Of a stretch of DNA of 64,000 bases, positions 8,945 to 16,901 are shown piece after piece; within the stretch, counting starts at the first letter, position 1, and every line of letters starts with the position of its first letter. The notes under the pieces are model-generated. The model was not told the origin of the DNA. It did no database searches and was given only the letters and a program-made list of their open reading frames with translations. Source of the DNA: Roseateles amylovorans. Lineage in GTDB: Bacteria > Pseudomonadota > Gammaproteobacteria > Burkholderiales > Burkholderiaceae_C. The DNA is taken from the NCBI RefSeq assembly GCF_025398155.2, contig NZ_CP104562.2, positions 62,001 through 126,000 of the forward strand, given 5' to 3'. Made by a program: the position numbers and the translations under genes.

Positions 8945-10365
8945 GACAAGCCCTTTCGCAGGTGGTTCAACAGGTCGAATCGAGTGACGAGGCCGTAGAA
9001 GCCGCGATCGTCGGCAATCACGGCCACCAGGCCCTTGCGCAGTTGCGCGATCAGGTCGGACAGCGGCGCATTCGGCGGCAACGTCTGCACATCATGGCTC
9101 ATGGCGCTGTCGACGCGGTCCTTGAAGTGACGCGCATCCATGTGCATCTGGGCCAGCAGATCCGACTCGTCCAGCAGGCCCACCAGGCGGCCCTCGCGCA
9201 GCACCGGCAGTTGCGAGACCTCGGCCTGGCGCATGCGGGAGAAGGCGGTCGCGAGCGTGTCTTCCGGGCTCACGCTGACCACCGCACCGTCCTCGGTCCG
9301 CCGCGCGATCAGGTCGCGCAGGTCACCCTGGCTCGCGCGCTTGAGCAGGCCCTGGTCGAACATCCAGGGATCGTTGTAGACCTTGGACAGATAACGGGTG
9401 CCGGTGTCGCAGACAAAGGTGACGACCCGCTTGGGCGTGGTCTGCGCCCGGCAGTACTTCAGCGCGGCCGCCAGCAGCGTGCCGGTGGACGAGCCGGCGA
9501 GGATGCCCTCGGCCTTGTAGAGCGCCCGCGCGGTGGCGAAGCTTTCTTCATCGGTGATGGTGTAGGCGTGGCGCACCCCGCTCAGGTCGGCGATGGGCGG
9601 GACGAAGTCCTCGCCGATGCCTTCGACCGCCCAGGAGCCGGCCTCGCCGTAAGTACCGGTCTCGACATAGTCCTTGAGGATGGATCCGGCCGGATCGGCC
9701 AGCACCATGTCCATGCCCGGCCTCACCTTCGAGAAGAACCGCGACAGACCGGTCAGGGTGCCGCCAGAGCCCACGCCGCACACCATCGCATCGATCCGGT
9801 GGCCGACCTGCTGCCAGATCTCGGGACCGGTGGTGGTCTCGTGGGCCAGCGGATTGTTGGGATTGTTGAACTGGTCGGCATACCAGGCACCGGGGATGTC
9901 GAGCACCAATTTCGCCGCGCGGTCCTGGTAGTAGTCGGGATGGCCCTTGCCCACATCGGACCGGGTGATGTGCACCTCGGCGCCGAGCGCCTTGAGCTGC
10001 AGCACCTTTTCCGCGGACATCTTGTCCGGCACCACCAACGCCACCCGGTAGCCCTTGGCTCGCGCCACGAGCGCCAGACCCAGGCCGGTGTTGCCGGCGG
10101 TGGCCTCGACCACGGTGCCGCCGGGTTGCAGCAGGCCGTCACGCTCGGCGGCCTCGATCATGGACAGCCCGATGCGATCCTTGATCGATCCGCCGGGGTT
10201 CTGCGATTCCAGCTTCAGGAAGAGTTGGCAGGGGCCGGTGTCGAGCCGGTGGACGGGCACCAGCGGCGTGTTGCCGATCAGGTCCAGCACGGCGGGGCGA
10301 TCGGGTCGAGGCGGTGTCGAGTGGACAGCCGCCGTGGCGGTGGAAGAGGTCTCCGTGGCACGCAT
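8941..10365 (-). CDS. cbs: Cystathionine beta-synthase with C-terminal CBS domains
   Basis: A 474-residue PLP fold-type II enzyme joining homocysteine and serine into cystathionine. The PLP lysine is Lys62 in NPGGSIKDRIG; TAGNTGLG is the substrate-binding loop and GSGGTLTG the phosphate cup. After residue 330 or so comes a tandem pair of CBS domains (AVVSVSPEDTLATAFSRM and SAMSHDVQTLPPNAPLSDLI), which in the animal enzyme bind S-adenosylmethionine and in bacteria bind adenosyl ligands. No N-terminal haem domain is present. It is the first gene of the reverse-transsulfuration operon and diverges from an amino-acid ABC transporter. Confidence 0.93.
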   Translation of the reverse strand: MRATETSSTATAAVHSTPPRPDRPAVLDLIGNTPLVPVHRLDTGPCQLFLKLESQNPGGSIKDRIGLSMIEAAERDGLLQPGGTVVEATAGNTGLGLALVARAKGYRVALVVPDKMSAEKVLQLKALGAEVHITRSDVGKGHPDYYQDRAAKLVLDIPGAWYADQFNNPNNPLAHETTTGPEIWQQVGHRIDAMVCGVGSGGTLTGLSRFFSKVRPGMDMVLADPAGSILKDYVETGTYGEAGSWAVEGIGEDFVPPIADLSGVRHAYTITDEESFATARALYKAEGILAGSSTGTLLAAALKYCRAQTTPKRVVTFVCDTGTRYLSKVYNDPWMFDQGLLKRASQGDLRDLIARRTEDGAVVSVSPEDTLATAFSRMRQAEVSQLPVLREGRLVGLLDESDLLAQMHMDARHFKDRVDSAMSHDVQTLPPNAPLSDLIAQLRKGLVAVIADDRGFYGLVTRFDLLNHLRKGLS

Positions 10366-10489
10366 GGGCGCTCCTTTTTATCCTGATGGGATGGGGATCG
10401 GCGCCGCGCTCGTCCGGGTAGGTCGGGCGCGGGCAAACCGCGCAGGCTATCCGTGGCGGGCGGCGAGGGCAAGCGCGGTTCACGCAACA

Positions 10490-10512
10490 GCTTATCTGCG
10501 GATCTCATAAGC
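10490..10512. promoter_or_regulatory. Inverted repeat GCTTAT-N11-ATAAGC, possible LysR/CysB-type operator
   Basis: Perfect 6-bp arms are separated by 11 bases in the 360-base divergent gap (10366-10725) between cbs and the amino-acid ABC binding-protein gene. The length and spacing fit the dyads bound by LysR-family proteins. The CTTAT/ATAAG halves also occur in the sulfate operon upstream region. Nothing else in the gap looks like a gene. Confidence 0.4.
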
Positions 10513-10725
10513 CGGGCCACAGCGCAGCACCACAACCGGGTGCACGGTGACCAGTGTCGGCTTCGGCGAAGGGGCGAGCAGGCCGCATGCCCGATGTCCG
10601 ACGCCGCGGCGGGGATGTGCGGATCCCGCGCATGCATATGCCCATCGCTTCGTTCGTGTCCGCCGCCGCGCTGCCTAAGCTGGCGCCCATCCTGACTCGT
10701 TTCTCTCCTACAAGGACCTGCCGCC

Positions 10726-11556
10726 ATGACCCTGACCCGTCGCGCCCTGCTCATCATCGCCACGTCCGCTTCGCTGATGGGCATTGCCCATGCCGACCAA
10801 CTGGACGACATCCGCAAGAAGGGGGAGCTGGTGGTGGGCGTGCTTGGCACCGACGAGCCCAACAGCTTCATCGATCCGAAAACCCGGGAGATCGTCGGTT
10901 ATGAGGTCGACTTGGCCAAGGCGATCGCGGACAAGCTGGGAGTCAAGCTGCGGCTCAAGCAATTGGCCGTCGCCGCCCGCATTCCCGAACTGCAGCAGGG
11001 GCATGTGGACCTGCTGGCCGCCAGCCTGACCCACAACAAGGAACGTGAGGCGGTGATCGATTTTTCGCTCACCACCTTCGTCACCGGACAGAAGGTGCTG
11101 GTCAAGAAGGAGAGCGGGATCAAGTCGCTGAGCCAGCTTGGCGGCAAGAAGGTGGTGACCGTGAAGGGCGGCACCCAGGAACCCAACATCCGCAAAGCGG
11201 TGTCGACCGTCGACGTCGTCACCTTCGACACCGGCCCGCTGGCCTTCCAGGCGTTGCAGCAAGGCAAGGGCGTGGCCTTCGTGAACGACGAGGTGTCGCT
11301 GCTGGACCAGTTCGCCAAGCTGGGCCCCGCTGCCGCACAGTATGAAATCCTGCCGACCAACCTGAGCGTCGAACCCTTGGCACTGGGCCTGCGAAAAGGC
11401 GAAACCAAGCTCAAGGCGCAGGTTGACGGCACGCTGCGTGAGCTGGAGAAGAGCGGCGCGGCGGAACAGCTGTTCCAGAAATGGTACGGACCGCAGACGC
11501 GCCTGAAGTTCCAGACGCGCAGCTTCAAGATCGACAGCGACCAGGTGGAGGGCTGA
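10726..11556 (+). CDS. Amino-acid ABC transporter, periplasmic binding protein (family 3)
   Basis: A 276-residue binding protein with signal peptide (MTLTRRALLIIATSASLMGIAHA) and the family-3 opening LDDIRKKGELVVGV. GYEVDLAKAIADKLGV is the family signature segment, and ASLTHNKEREAVIDFS follows. It captures a polar amino acid in the periplasm and passes it to the two permeases encoded downstream. Divergence from the cystathionine genes suggests a sulfur amino acid such as cystine or methionine; this is inference. A hairpin after its stop would allow more binding protein than permease. Confidence 0.9.
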   Translation: MTLTRRALLIIATSASLMGIAHADQLDDIRKKGELVVGVLGTDEPNSFIDPKTREIVGYEVDLAKAIADKLGVKLRLKQLAVAARIPELQQGHVDLLAASLTHNKEREAVIDFSLTTFVTGQKVLVKKESGIKSLSQLGGKKVVTVKGGTQEPNIRKAVSTVDVVTFDTGPLAFQALQQGKGVAFVNDEVSLLDQFAKLGPAAAQYEILPTNLSVEPLALGLRKGETKLKAQVDGTLRELEKSGAAEQLFQKWYGPQTRLKFQTRSFKIDSDQVEG

Positions 11557-11601
11557 ACACGACCCAGCGATGAACCGATCACTTTGACATCCGATGCAAG
11601 C

Positions 11602-11630
11602 ACGCCCCGGCTTCGGCCGGGGCGTTCCTT
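11602..11630 (+). terminator. Hairpin between binding-protein and permease genes
   Basis: A perfect 9-bp stem (ACGCCCCGG / CCGGGGCGT, loop CTTCGG) with a weak TCCTTT tail lies 46 bases after the binding-protein stop. It probably acts as a partial terminator or 3' stabiliser, raising binding-protein expression over the permeases. Confidence 0.6.
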
Positions 11631-11652
11631 TGTGGGCAGCGATCTGCCGACC

Positions 11653-11688
11653 CTATCGCTATCGCTATCGCCATCGCCATCGCCATCA
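11653..11688 (+). repeat. Six tandem hexamers, CTATCG x3 then CCATCG-type x3
   Basis: Three CTATCG units are followed by CCATCG, CCATCG and CCATCA, ending 20 bases before the permease ATG. If translated in frame it would add a YRYRHRHRH run to the permease, so I place it in the leader. A slippage-prone tract here could alter expression. Confidence 0.7.
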
Positions 11689-11707
11689 CCGTCCCCAACG
11701 CCACCCC

Positions 11708-12421
11708 ATGGCCAACCCCATGCCCCTTCTCGATTTCTCGCCGCTGCTGCACGGACAGTTTCTGGATTGGCTGCTCGCGGGGGTGCGGCTGTCGCTGCTA
11801 CTGACCCTGTTCGCGCTGTGCCTGGCCTTGCCGCTGGGCACCCTGATCGCGCTGGCGCGACTCGCCCCCTTCGCGCCGCTGCGTGCCGTGGCTTGGGGCT
11901 ATGTGGAGGCCGTGCGCAATGTGCCGTTGCTGGCACACATGCTGTTCTGGTATTTCGCCGTGCCGGAACTGCTGCCGGATGGGCTGAAGGCCTGGCTCTA
12001 TGCGGGCCACATCGAAGCCGTCGCAGCCCTGGCCGCGCTGGTGACCTACACCGCGGCCTACATGGCCGAAGACGTGCGCTCCGGCCTGCGTTCGGTGCCG
12101 CAGGGTCAATGGCTGGCCGCCCGGGCGCTCGGGCTTCGCCACCGCGATGCGATGCGGTGGATCGTGCTGCCGCAGGCGCTACGGGCCACCGTACCGCCCT
12201 TGATCTCACAGACCCTCAACCTCTGGAAGAACACCAGCATTGCCACCGTGGTCGGTGCGGCCGAGCTGATGTATCAGGCGCAGCGGGTCGAGACGGCGAG
12301 CTTTCGCGGTTTCGAGACCTTTGCATTGGCCACGGCGACCTACCTGGGCGTGTCGCTGCTGATCACCGCCGCCGGGGTGCTGTACCAGCGGCGCTATCCG
12401 GCCCGACCAGCAGCGCGATGA
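11708..12421 (+). CDS. Amino-acid ABC transporter permease (HisM/GlnP type)
   Basis: A 237-residue inner-membrane permease. Its first hydrophobic segments (WLLAGVRLSLLLTLFALCLALPLGTL) match the amino-acid permease N-terminus, and the cytoplasmic EAA loop that contacts the ATPase is LRSVPQGQWLAARALGLRHRDAMRWIVLPQA. The ATG at 11708 was preferred over an upstream in-frame start because the extra residues would be a translated repeat. It is followed 10 bases later by a second permease. No ATPase gene is nearby, so the transporter must use one encoded elsewhere. Confidence 0.88.
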   Translation: MANPMPLLDFSPLLHGQFLDWLLAGVRLSLLLTLFALCLALPLGTLIALARLAPFAPLRAVAWGYVEAVRNVPLLAHMLFWYFAVPELLPDGLKAWLYAGHIEAVAALAALVTYTAAYMAEDVRSGLRSVPQGQWLAARALGLRHRDAMRWIVLPQALRATVPPLISQTLNLWKNTSIATVVGAAELMYQAQRVETASFRGFETFALATATYLGVSLLITAAGVLYQRRYPARPAAR

Positions 12422-12431
12422 GGTGACCGTC

Positions 12432-13112
12432 ATGAGCGTGCTTGAAATGATCGACACCTACTGGCTCTACGTGCTGATCGGCCAGTATCCCAACGGACCT
12501 CTGGGCGGCTTGGCGCTGACGGTGCTGCTGGCCGGCTCCGGCCTGCTGCTGGCGCTGCCGCTGGGCGTGCTGCTCGGCGTGGCGCGGGTCAGCCCCAGGG
12601 CGCTGGTGCGTCGGCCGGTGACCGCGCTGGTATACGGGGTGCGGGGCACGCCGTTGCTGATGGTGGTGTTCTGGGCCTATTTCTTCCTGCCTGCGGTCAC
12701 CGGTCACAAGACCGACCAGTTCAACACCATGCTGGCGGCCTTGGTGATCTTCGACGCCGCCTACCTGGCGGAGATCGTGCGGGCCGGATTGCAATCCCTG
12801 CCCGATGGGCAATGGCAGGCGGCGCGTGCGCTGGGGATGAGCCGGGGTCAGGCCTTGCGGCTGGTGCTGCTGCCGCAGGCCCTGCGCCACATGCTGCCCT
12901 CGCTGGTCAACCAGTTTGCCTCCACGATCAAGGCCACGTCCTTGGGCACCATCATCGGCCTGTCGGAGCTCTCGTTCATTGCCGGTCAGGTCAATGCGCA
13001 GGTGCTGGTGCAACCGGTCGCGGTGTATGGCACGCTGGCCTTGTGCTACTTCGTGATGTGCTTCGGGCTGTCGCAGTGGGCCCAGGGCATGGAGCGCCGT
13101 TCGCGCGTGTGA
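12432..13112 (+). CDS. Amino-acid ABC transporter permease, second subunit
   Basis: A 226-residue permease of the same family as its neighbour. LGGLALTVLLAGSGLLLALPLGVLLG opens the membrane domain, and LQSLPDGQWQAARALGMSRGQALRLVLLPQALRHMLPSLVNQF is the EAA loop. The two permeases form the usual heterodimer. Start ATG 12432 was chosen because AGGTGA lies seven bases before it; a GTG at 12423 is possible. It is the last gene of the unit; a VapBC pair follows. Confidence 0.88.
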   Translation: MSVLEMIDTYWLYVLIGQYPNGPLGGLALTVLLAGSGLLLALPLGVLLGVARVSPRALVRRPVTALVYGVRGTPLLMVVFWAYFFLPAVTGHKTDQFNTMLAALVIFDAAYLAEIVRAGLQSLPDGQWQAARALGMSRGQALRLVLLPQALRHMLPSLVNQFASTIKATSLGTIIGLSELSFIAGQVNAQVLVQPVAVYGTLALCYFVMCFGLSQWAQGMERRSRV

Positions 13113-13276
13113 CGGTTCGCCGTCATCGGTTCGCAGATGTCAGTGGTGAACACCTGAATCACTGCGGATACAGGTCAATGACGACCGCAGCCATCGAGGT
13201 CAATCTATGGGCCTGACAACTCGGCGCGCTCGGTAGCCACTCAGACAGAATCGTCTGGATCTGAGGAGCCCGCGCC

Positions 13277-13483
13277 ATGGAGATGACCATCATGATTGAC
13301 GAAGCGCTGTACCGGGAGGCCCTCGAAGTGGTCGGCCGGCCCATGCCGGTCGACGAACTCGTAACCACGGCACTGAGAACCTTCATCCGGGTCGAGGCCG
13401 GCCGGCGTCTGGCCGCACTGGGCGGCACCGCGCCGGACATGCCAGACATTCCTCGCCGAAGAGAGGCGCCAGACGAATCATGA
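13277..13483 (+). CDS. vapB: VapB-type antitoxin
   Basis: A 68-residue protein with an N-terminal ribbon-helix-helix-like segment (MTIMIDEALYREALEVVG, then VDELVTTALRTFIRVEAGRRLAALGG) of the VapB/Arc type, and a short C-terminal tail rich in Pro and Arg that would wrap the toxin. A GAGGAG ribosome binding site precedes the ATG. Its stop overlaps the toxin ATG by 4 bases. It should bind its own promoter together with VapC. Confidence 0.85.
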   Translation: MEMTIMIDEALYREALEVVGRPMPVDELVTTALRTFIRVEAGRRLAALGGTAPDMPDIPRRREAPDES

Positions 13484-13857
13484 ACATCGTGGTGGACACC
13501 TCGGTATGGATCGACTTTTTCCGCGCCGGCAATGACCGCTTGCTGCATCTGCTGGACGCCGACGTCGTGCTTGCGCACCCGATGATTATTGGGGAGCTGG
13601 CCTGCGGCACGCCACGGTCCCCCAGGACGGCGTCGCTGAGTATGCTCCGTCGTCTCGGGCTCAGCCGTGCGGTGGCGATGGAGGAGGTCCTCAGACTGGT
13701 CGAGCAGGAGAAGCTCTACGGCAAGGGCTGCGGACTGGTGGACATGGTGGTCCTGGCCTCCACCCTCAAGACGCCAGGCGCGGTGCTGTGGTCGCTGGAC
13801 AAGCGGTTGACCCTGCTTGCAGAGCAGTTCCAGATCGCCATGCCAAGCGTGCATTGA
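13480..13857 (+). CDS. vapC: VapC-type PIN-domain ribonuclease toxin
   Basis: A 125-residue PIN-domain protein with the four acidic catalytic residues visible: Asp6 (VVDTSVWIDFF), Glu39 (IIGELACG), Asp88 (GLVDMVVLAS) and Asp107 (WSLDKRL). VapC toxins cut tRNA or rRNA and are held inactive by VapB. All expected residues are present, so this copy looks intact. It overlaps vapB by 4 bases and ends 19 bases before a convergent ABC permease gene. Confidence 0.92.
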   Translation: MNIVVDTSVWIDFFRAGNDRLLHLLDADVVLAHPMIIGELACGTPRSPRTASLSMLRRLGLSRAVAMEEVLRLVEQEKLYGKGCGLVDMVVLASTLKTPGAVLWSLDKRLTLLAEQFQIAMPSVH

Positions 13858-13876
13858 GCCACGGCCCTGGCACCCC

Positions 13877-14845
13877 TCAGCGCTGCATCCCCCAGCGCCG
13901 GACAGTGAGCCGCTCCACCGTGCTGAACACCAGCCGCTCGGCCAACCATCCGATCAGGATGACCATCGCAAGACCGGCGAAGACATGATCGGTCATCAGC
14001 TCATTGCGGTTCTGGAAGATGTACCAGCCCAGCCCGCCCTGTCCGGAGGACGCGCCGAAGAACAGCTCCGCCGCGATCAGGGTGCGCCACGCAAAGGCCC
14101 AGCCCACCCGCAGACCGGAGAGGATGGAAGGCAATGCCGCCGGCAGCAGGATCTGCCACACAAACCGCGGCCCATTCAGCCCATAGTTGCGGCCCGCCAT
14201 GCGCAGCGTCTCGGGGACTGACGCGAATCCCGCCGAGGCCGCCAGCGCCAAGGGCCACAGCACCGCATGGATCAGCACGAAGATCAGGCTCTTCGCGCCC
14301 AGGCCGAACCACAGCAGCGCCAGCGGCAACAGCGCGATCGCCGGCAAGGGGTTGAACATCGCGGTCAGGCTGGCCAGCAGGTCCCGGCCCCATCGCGAGG
14401 AGGTGGCCAGGCCCGTCAGCCCCAGCGCCAGCACCACGCCCAACAGGTAGCCCTGAAGCAGCAGCTTCAATGACAGGCCCGCACGCACCAGCAGCTCACC
14501 GCCGGCCAGGCCGGAGGCCAGCGCCTTCGCTGCCGCCGTGAAGGTAGGCAGCAACAGGTCGTTGTCCGCGGCTCGGGCGGCGGCCTCCCACAGCGCGGCC
14601 AGGATCACCAACAGCGCGGCCTGTCGCCAGGCGCTGGCGTCCACCAGCCGGCGCCAGCGTGACGCCGCTGGCAGCCGTTCGGCACGATAAGGCGCTGGCG
14701 AATATTCACGCTCAGGTCGTGGCGGCGGTGGGGCGGGTGCGCGCTCCGAGGGCCACCCTGGCGCAGGCCGGGTGACCACGTCAGACGGACGGTCAGCGGT
14801 GGCCGCCCAGCCCGGCGATGCGGTCGGCAGTCGGGTGATGCTCAT
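13877..14845 (-). CDS. ABC transporter permease of the nitrate/sulfonate/taurine family
   Basis: A 322-residue permease with a long polar N-terminal extension (about 80 residues, Pro- and Arg-rich) before the first membrane helix (AALLVILAALWEAAARA). The family segments PLPAIALLPLALLWFGLGAKSLIF and the EAA loop FASVPETLRMAGRNYGLNGPRFVWQILLPAALPSILSGLRVG are clear. The ATG at 14845 overlaps the ATPase stop by 4 bases (ATGA). It is the last gene of a four-gene unit with a TauD-like dioxygenase, which points to an organosulfonate substrate. Confidence 0.9.
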   Translation of the reverse strand: MSITRLPTASPGWAATADRPSDVVTRPAPGWPSERAPAPPPPRPEREYSPAPYRAERLPAASRWRRLVDASAWRQAALLVILAALWEAAARAADNDLLLPTFTAAAKALASGLAGGELLVRAGLSLKLLLQGYLLGVVLALGLTGLATSSRWGRDLLASLTAMFNPLPAIALLPLALLWFGLGAKSLIFVLIHAVLWPLALAASAGFASVPETLRMAGRNYGLNGPRFVWQILLPAALPSILSGLRVGWAFAWRTLIAAELFFGASSGQGGLGWYIFQNRNELMTDHVFAGLAMVILIGWLAERLVFSTVERLTVRRWGMQR

Positions 14846-15888
14846 GCGTGGGCTCCGCGCGGGGTGGCGTGAGCCGGGGCGGACGTCGAGAGACCGCAGT
14901 CGAGACACGCGGCCACACCGCCATCGGCACCGGCACCGACATCGCCCTCGGTCGACCTGCCGGACGGCGGTTCAGCCTCGAACAGCAATCGCTCGATGCG
15001 TTCGGATTGCGCCAGGCGCTGCGACGGCGTCAGGCCTTGCGCATTCAGTTCCGCCCGCACCCGCCCAGGATGCGGAGACAGCAGCAGGATGCGGTGCCCG
15101 ACGGTCAGCGCCTCGTCGATGGCATGGGTCACGAACAGCAGCGTGAAGCGCTCCTGCTCCCACAACGCCAGCAGTTCGTCCTGCATGCGCCGGCGGGTCA
15201 GGGCGTCCAGCGCGGCGAATGGCTCGTCCATCAGCAGAATGCGCGGCTGCATCGCCAGCGCCCGCGCAATCGCCACCCGCTGCTTCATGCCGCCCGAGAG
15301 CTGGTGCGGATAGGCGGAGGCAAAGTCCGACAGCCCGACGCGGGAAAGCCAATCGCGTGCGCGCTCACGCGCCTGCGCCTTGCTGGCGGTGCGGGACGCG
15401 ATCAGGGGGAAGGCCACGTTCTCCAGCACCGTCTTCCAGGGCGGCAACTGGTCGAACTCCTGGAACACCGCGATGCGATCGGGTCCGGGACCTTGCACCG
15501 GACGGCCATCGATCAAGATCCGTCCCTCACTCGGCGCCACAAATCCGCCAACCGCCTTGAGCAGCGAGGACTTGCCACAGCCCGAGGCACCCAACAGCAC
15601 AAAGCGCTCGGAGGGAAAGACATCGAAGTCCACCCGATGGGTCGCCCGCACCACGCCGCGCTCACTGCGGTAGTCCAGGCTCAGTCCCTGGACCCGAAGC
15701 AGGGCCTCCTCGGCACCGGGGCGCGGCGGGACCGTCGGATCGTCATCGGTCCGCCCCGCCGGGGTAGGAGAAACGGCAGACACTGCGCGCACAGGCAGGG
15801 GTGAGGTTGCAGGGCACGCTGCCCCTGTGTCCACCTCACGGTCATCCGATGGGCCGGGCAGGTCGACGCGATCCAGGCGAGCGCTCAT
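14842..15888 (-). CDS. ABC transporter ATPase of the nitrate/sulfonate/taurine family
   Basis: A 348-residue ATPase. Walker A is GASGCGKSS, the Q-loop is in VFQEFDQLPPWKTV, the ABC signature is LSGGMKQR, Walker B is ILLMDEP and the switch histidine is in FVTHAIDEA. These match the SsuB/TauB/NrtD group. The protein carries unusual extensions: about 60 Pro/Asp-rich residues before the fold and about 50 Gly/Ala-rich residues after it. It overlaps the permease gene by 4 bases and follows the binding-protein gene by 2 bases. Confidence 0.93.
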   Translation of the reverse strand: MSARLDRVDLPGPSDDREVDTGAACPATSPLPVRAVSAVSPTPAGRTDDDPTVPPRPGAEEALLRVQGLSLDYRSERGVVRATHRVDFDVFPSERFVLLGASGCGKSSLLKAVGGFVAPSEGRILIDGRPVQGPGPDRIAVFQEFDQLPPWKTVLENVAFPLIASRTASKAQARERARDWLSRVGLSDFASAYPHQLSGGMKQRVAIARALAMQPRILLMDEPFAALDALTRRRMQDELLALWEQERFTLLFVTHAIDEALTVGHRILLLSPHPGRVRAELNAQGLTPSQRLAQSERIERLLFEAEPPSGRSTEGDVGAGADGGVAACLDCGLSTSAPAHATPRGAHA

Positions 15889-15890
15889 GC

Positions 15891-16901
15891 TCAGCTCCCG
15901 CTCGCGTTGTGCGGATCGTCGAAGAAGTAATCCTTCACCGAGGTCGGCTTGTTCTTGATCGCGCCGACCCGGTGCATGAATTCGGCCAGTGCCAAGGTGT
16001 TCTGGGGCGCCACCTTGAACTGGACCTCCGGATTCTTGATGACCTTGAGCAGCAGCTCGCGCGAGGCCTTCGAGCCCTCATTGCGCAAATAGATGTCGGC
16101 GGCGCGCTCCGGATTCCGGGTGATGAAGTCGGCCGCTTCGACCAGCGCCGCGATGAAGGCCTTGTAGGTCTTCGGATTCTCGTTGCGGAATTTCTCGGTC
16201 GTATAGAGCACCGTGGCCGACGCCGGCCCGCCCAGCACCTCGTAACTGTTCAGCACCACATGCACATGGGGATTGCCCGCCAGGCCTTGCTCCTGGAAGG
16301 GCGGATTGCCGAAGTGCGCATTGATCTCGGTGCCGCCCTTGATCAGCGCGGCGGTGGCCTCCGGATGCGGCAGCGCCACCTGGAGCTTGTCCAGCCGGTT
16401 GAACTGGGCATCACCCCATCGCTTGGCAGAGGCCAGTTGCAGGATGCGGGCCTGCACCGACACGCCCACCGCCGGCAGCGCGATCCGGTCCTGGTCAGTG
16501 AAATCCGCGATCGTCTTGACGGCGGGATTGCTGCTCGTCAGGTAGTACGGGAAGTTGCCCAGCGAGGCAATGCCCCGCACGTTCTGCCGGCCCTTGGTGC
16601 GATCCCAGAGCGTCAGCAGCGGACCGACACCCGCGCCGGCGATGTCGATGCTGCCCGACAGCAGCGCCTCGTTGATCGCCGGCCCGCCGGAGAGCTGCAC
16701 GCTCTGCACCTTGATGTCGACGCCCTCGGCCTTGCCGTGCTTCTCGATCAGCTTCTGGTCCTGCGCCACATTGAGCAGCAGATAGACGATGCCGAACTGC
16801 TCGGCGATGCGCAATTGGCCTTCGGCCCGGGCTGGCAAGGCCGTGGTGGCCATCACGGCGGCCAGCAGGCCCGCTGATGCGGCGCGCAAAAGAGGTGTCA
16901 T
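15891..16901 (-). CDS. ABC transporter binding protein, NitT/TauT family
   Basis: A 336-residue periplasmic binding protein with a signal peptide (MTPLLRAASAGLLAAVMATTALPARA). The early EQFGIVYLLLNVAQDQKLIEKHGK and the GSIDIAGAGVGPLLTLWDR segment match SsuA/TauA-type proteins that bind nitrate, taurine or alkanesulfonates. It delivers substrate to the ATPase-permease pair encoded next. Its start overlaps the dioxygenase stop by 4 bases, so all four genes form one operon transcribed leftward. Confidence 0.9.
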   Translation of the reverse strand: MTPLLRAASAGLLAAVMATTALPARAEGQLRIAEQFGIVYLLLNVAQDQKLIEKHGKAEGVDIKVQSVQLSGGPAINEALLSGSIDIAGAGVGPLLTLWDRTKGRQNVRGIASLGNFPYYLTSSNPAVKTIADFTDQDRIALPAVGVSVQARILQLASAKRWGDAQFNRLDKLQVALPHPEATAALIKGGTEINAHFGNPPFQEQGLAGNPHVHVVLNSYEVLGGPASATVLYTTEKFRNENPKTYKAFIAALVEAADFITRNPERAADIYLRNEGSKASRELLLKVIKNPEVQFKVAPQNTLALAEFMHRVGAIKNKPTSVKDYFFDDPHNASGS

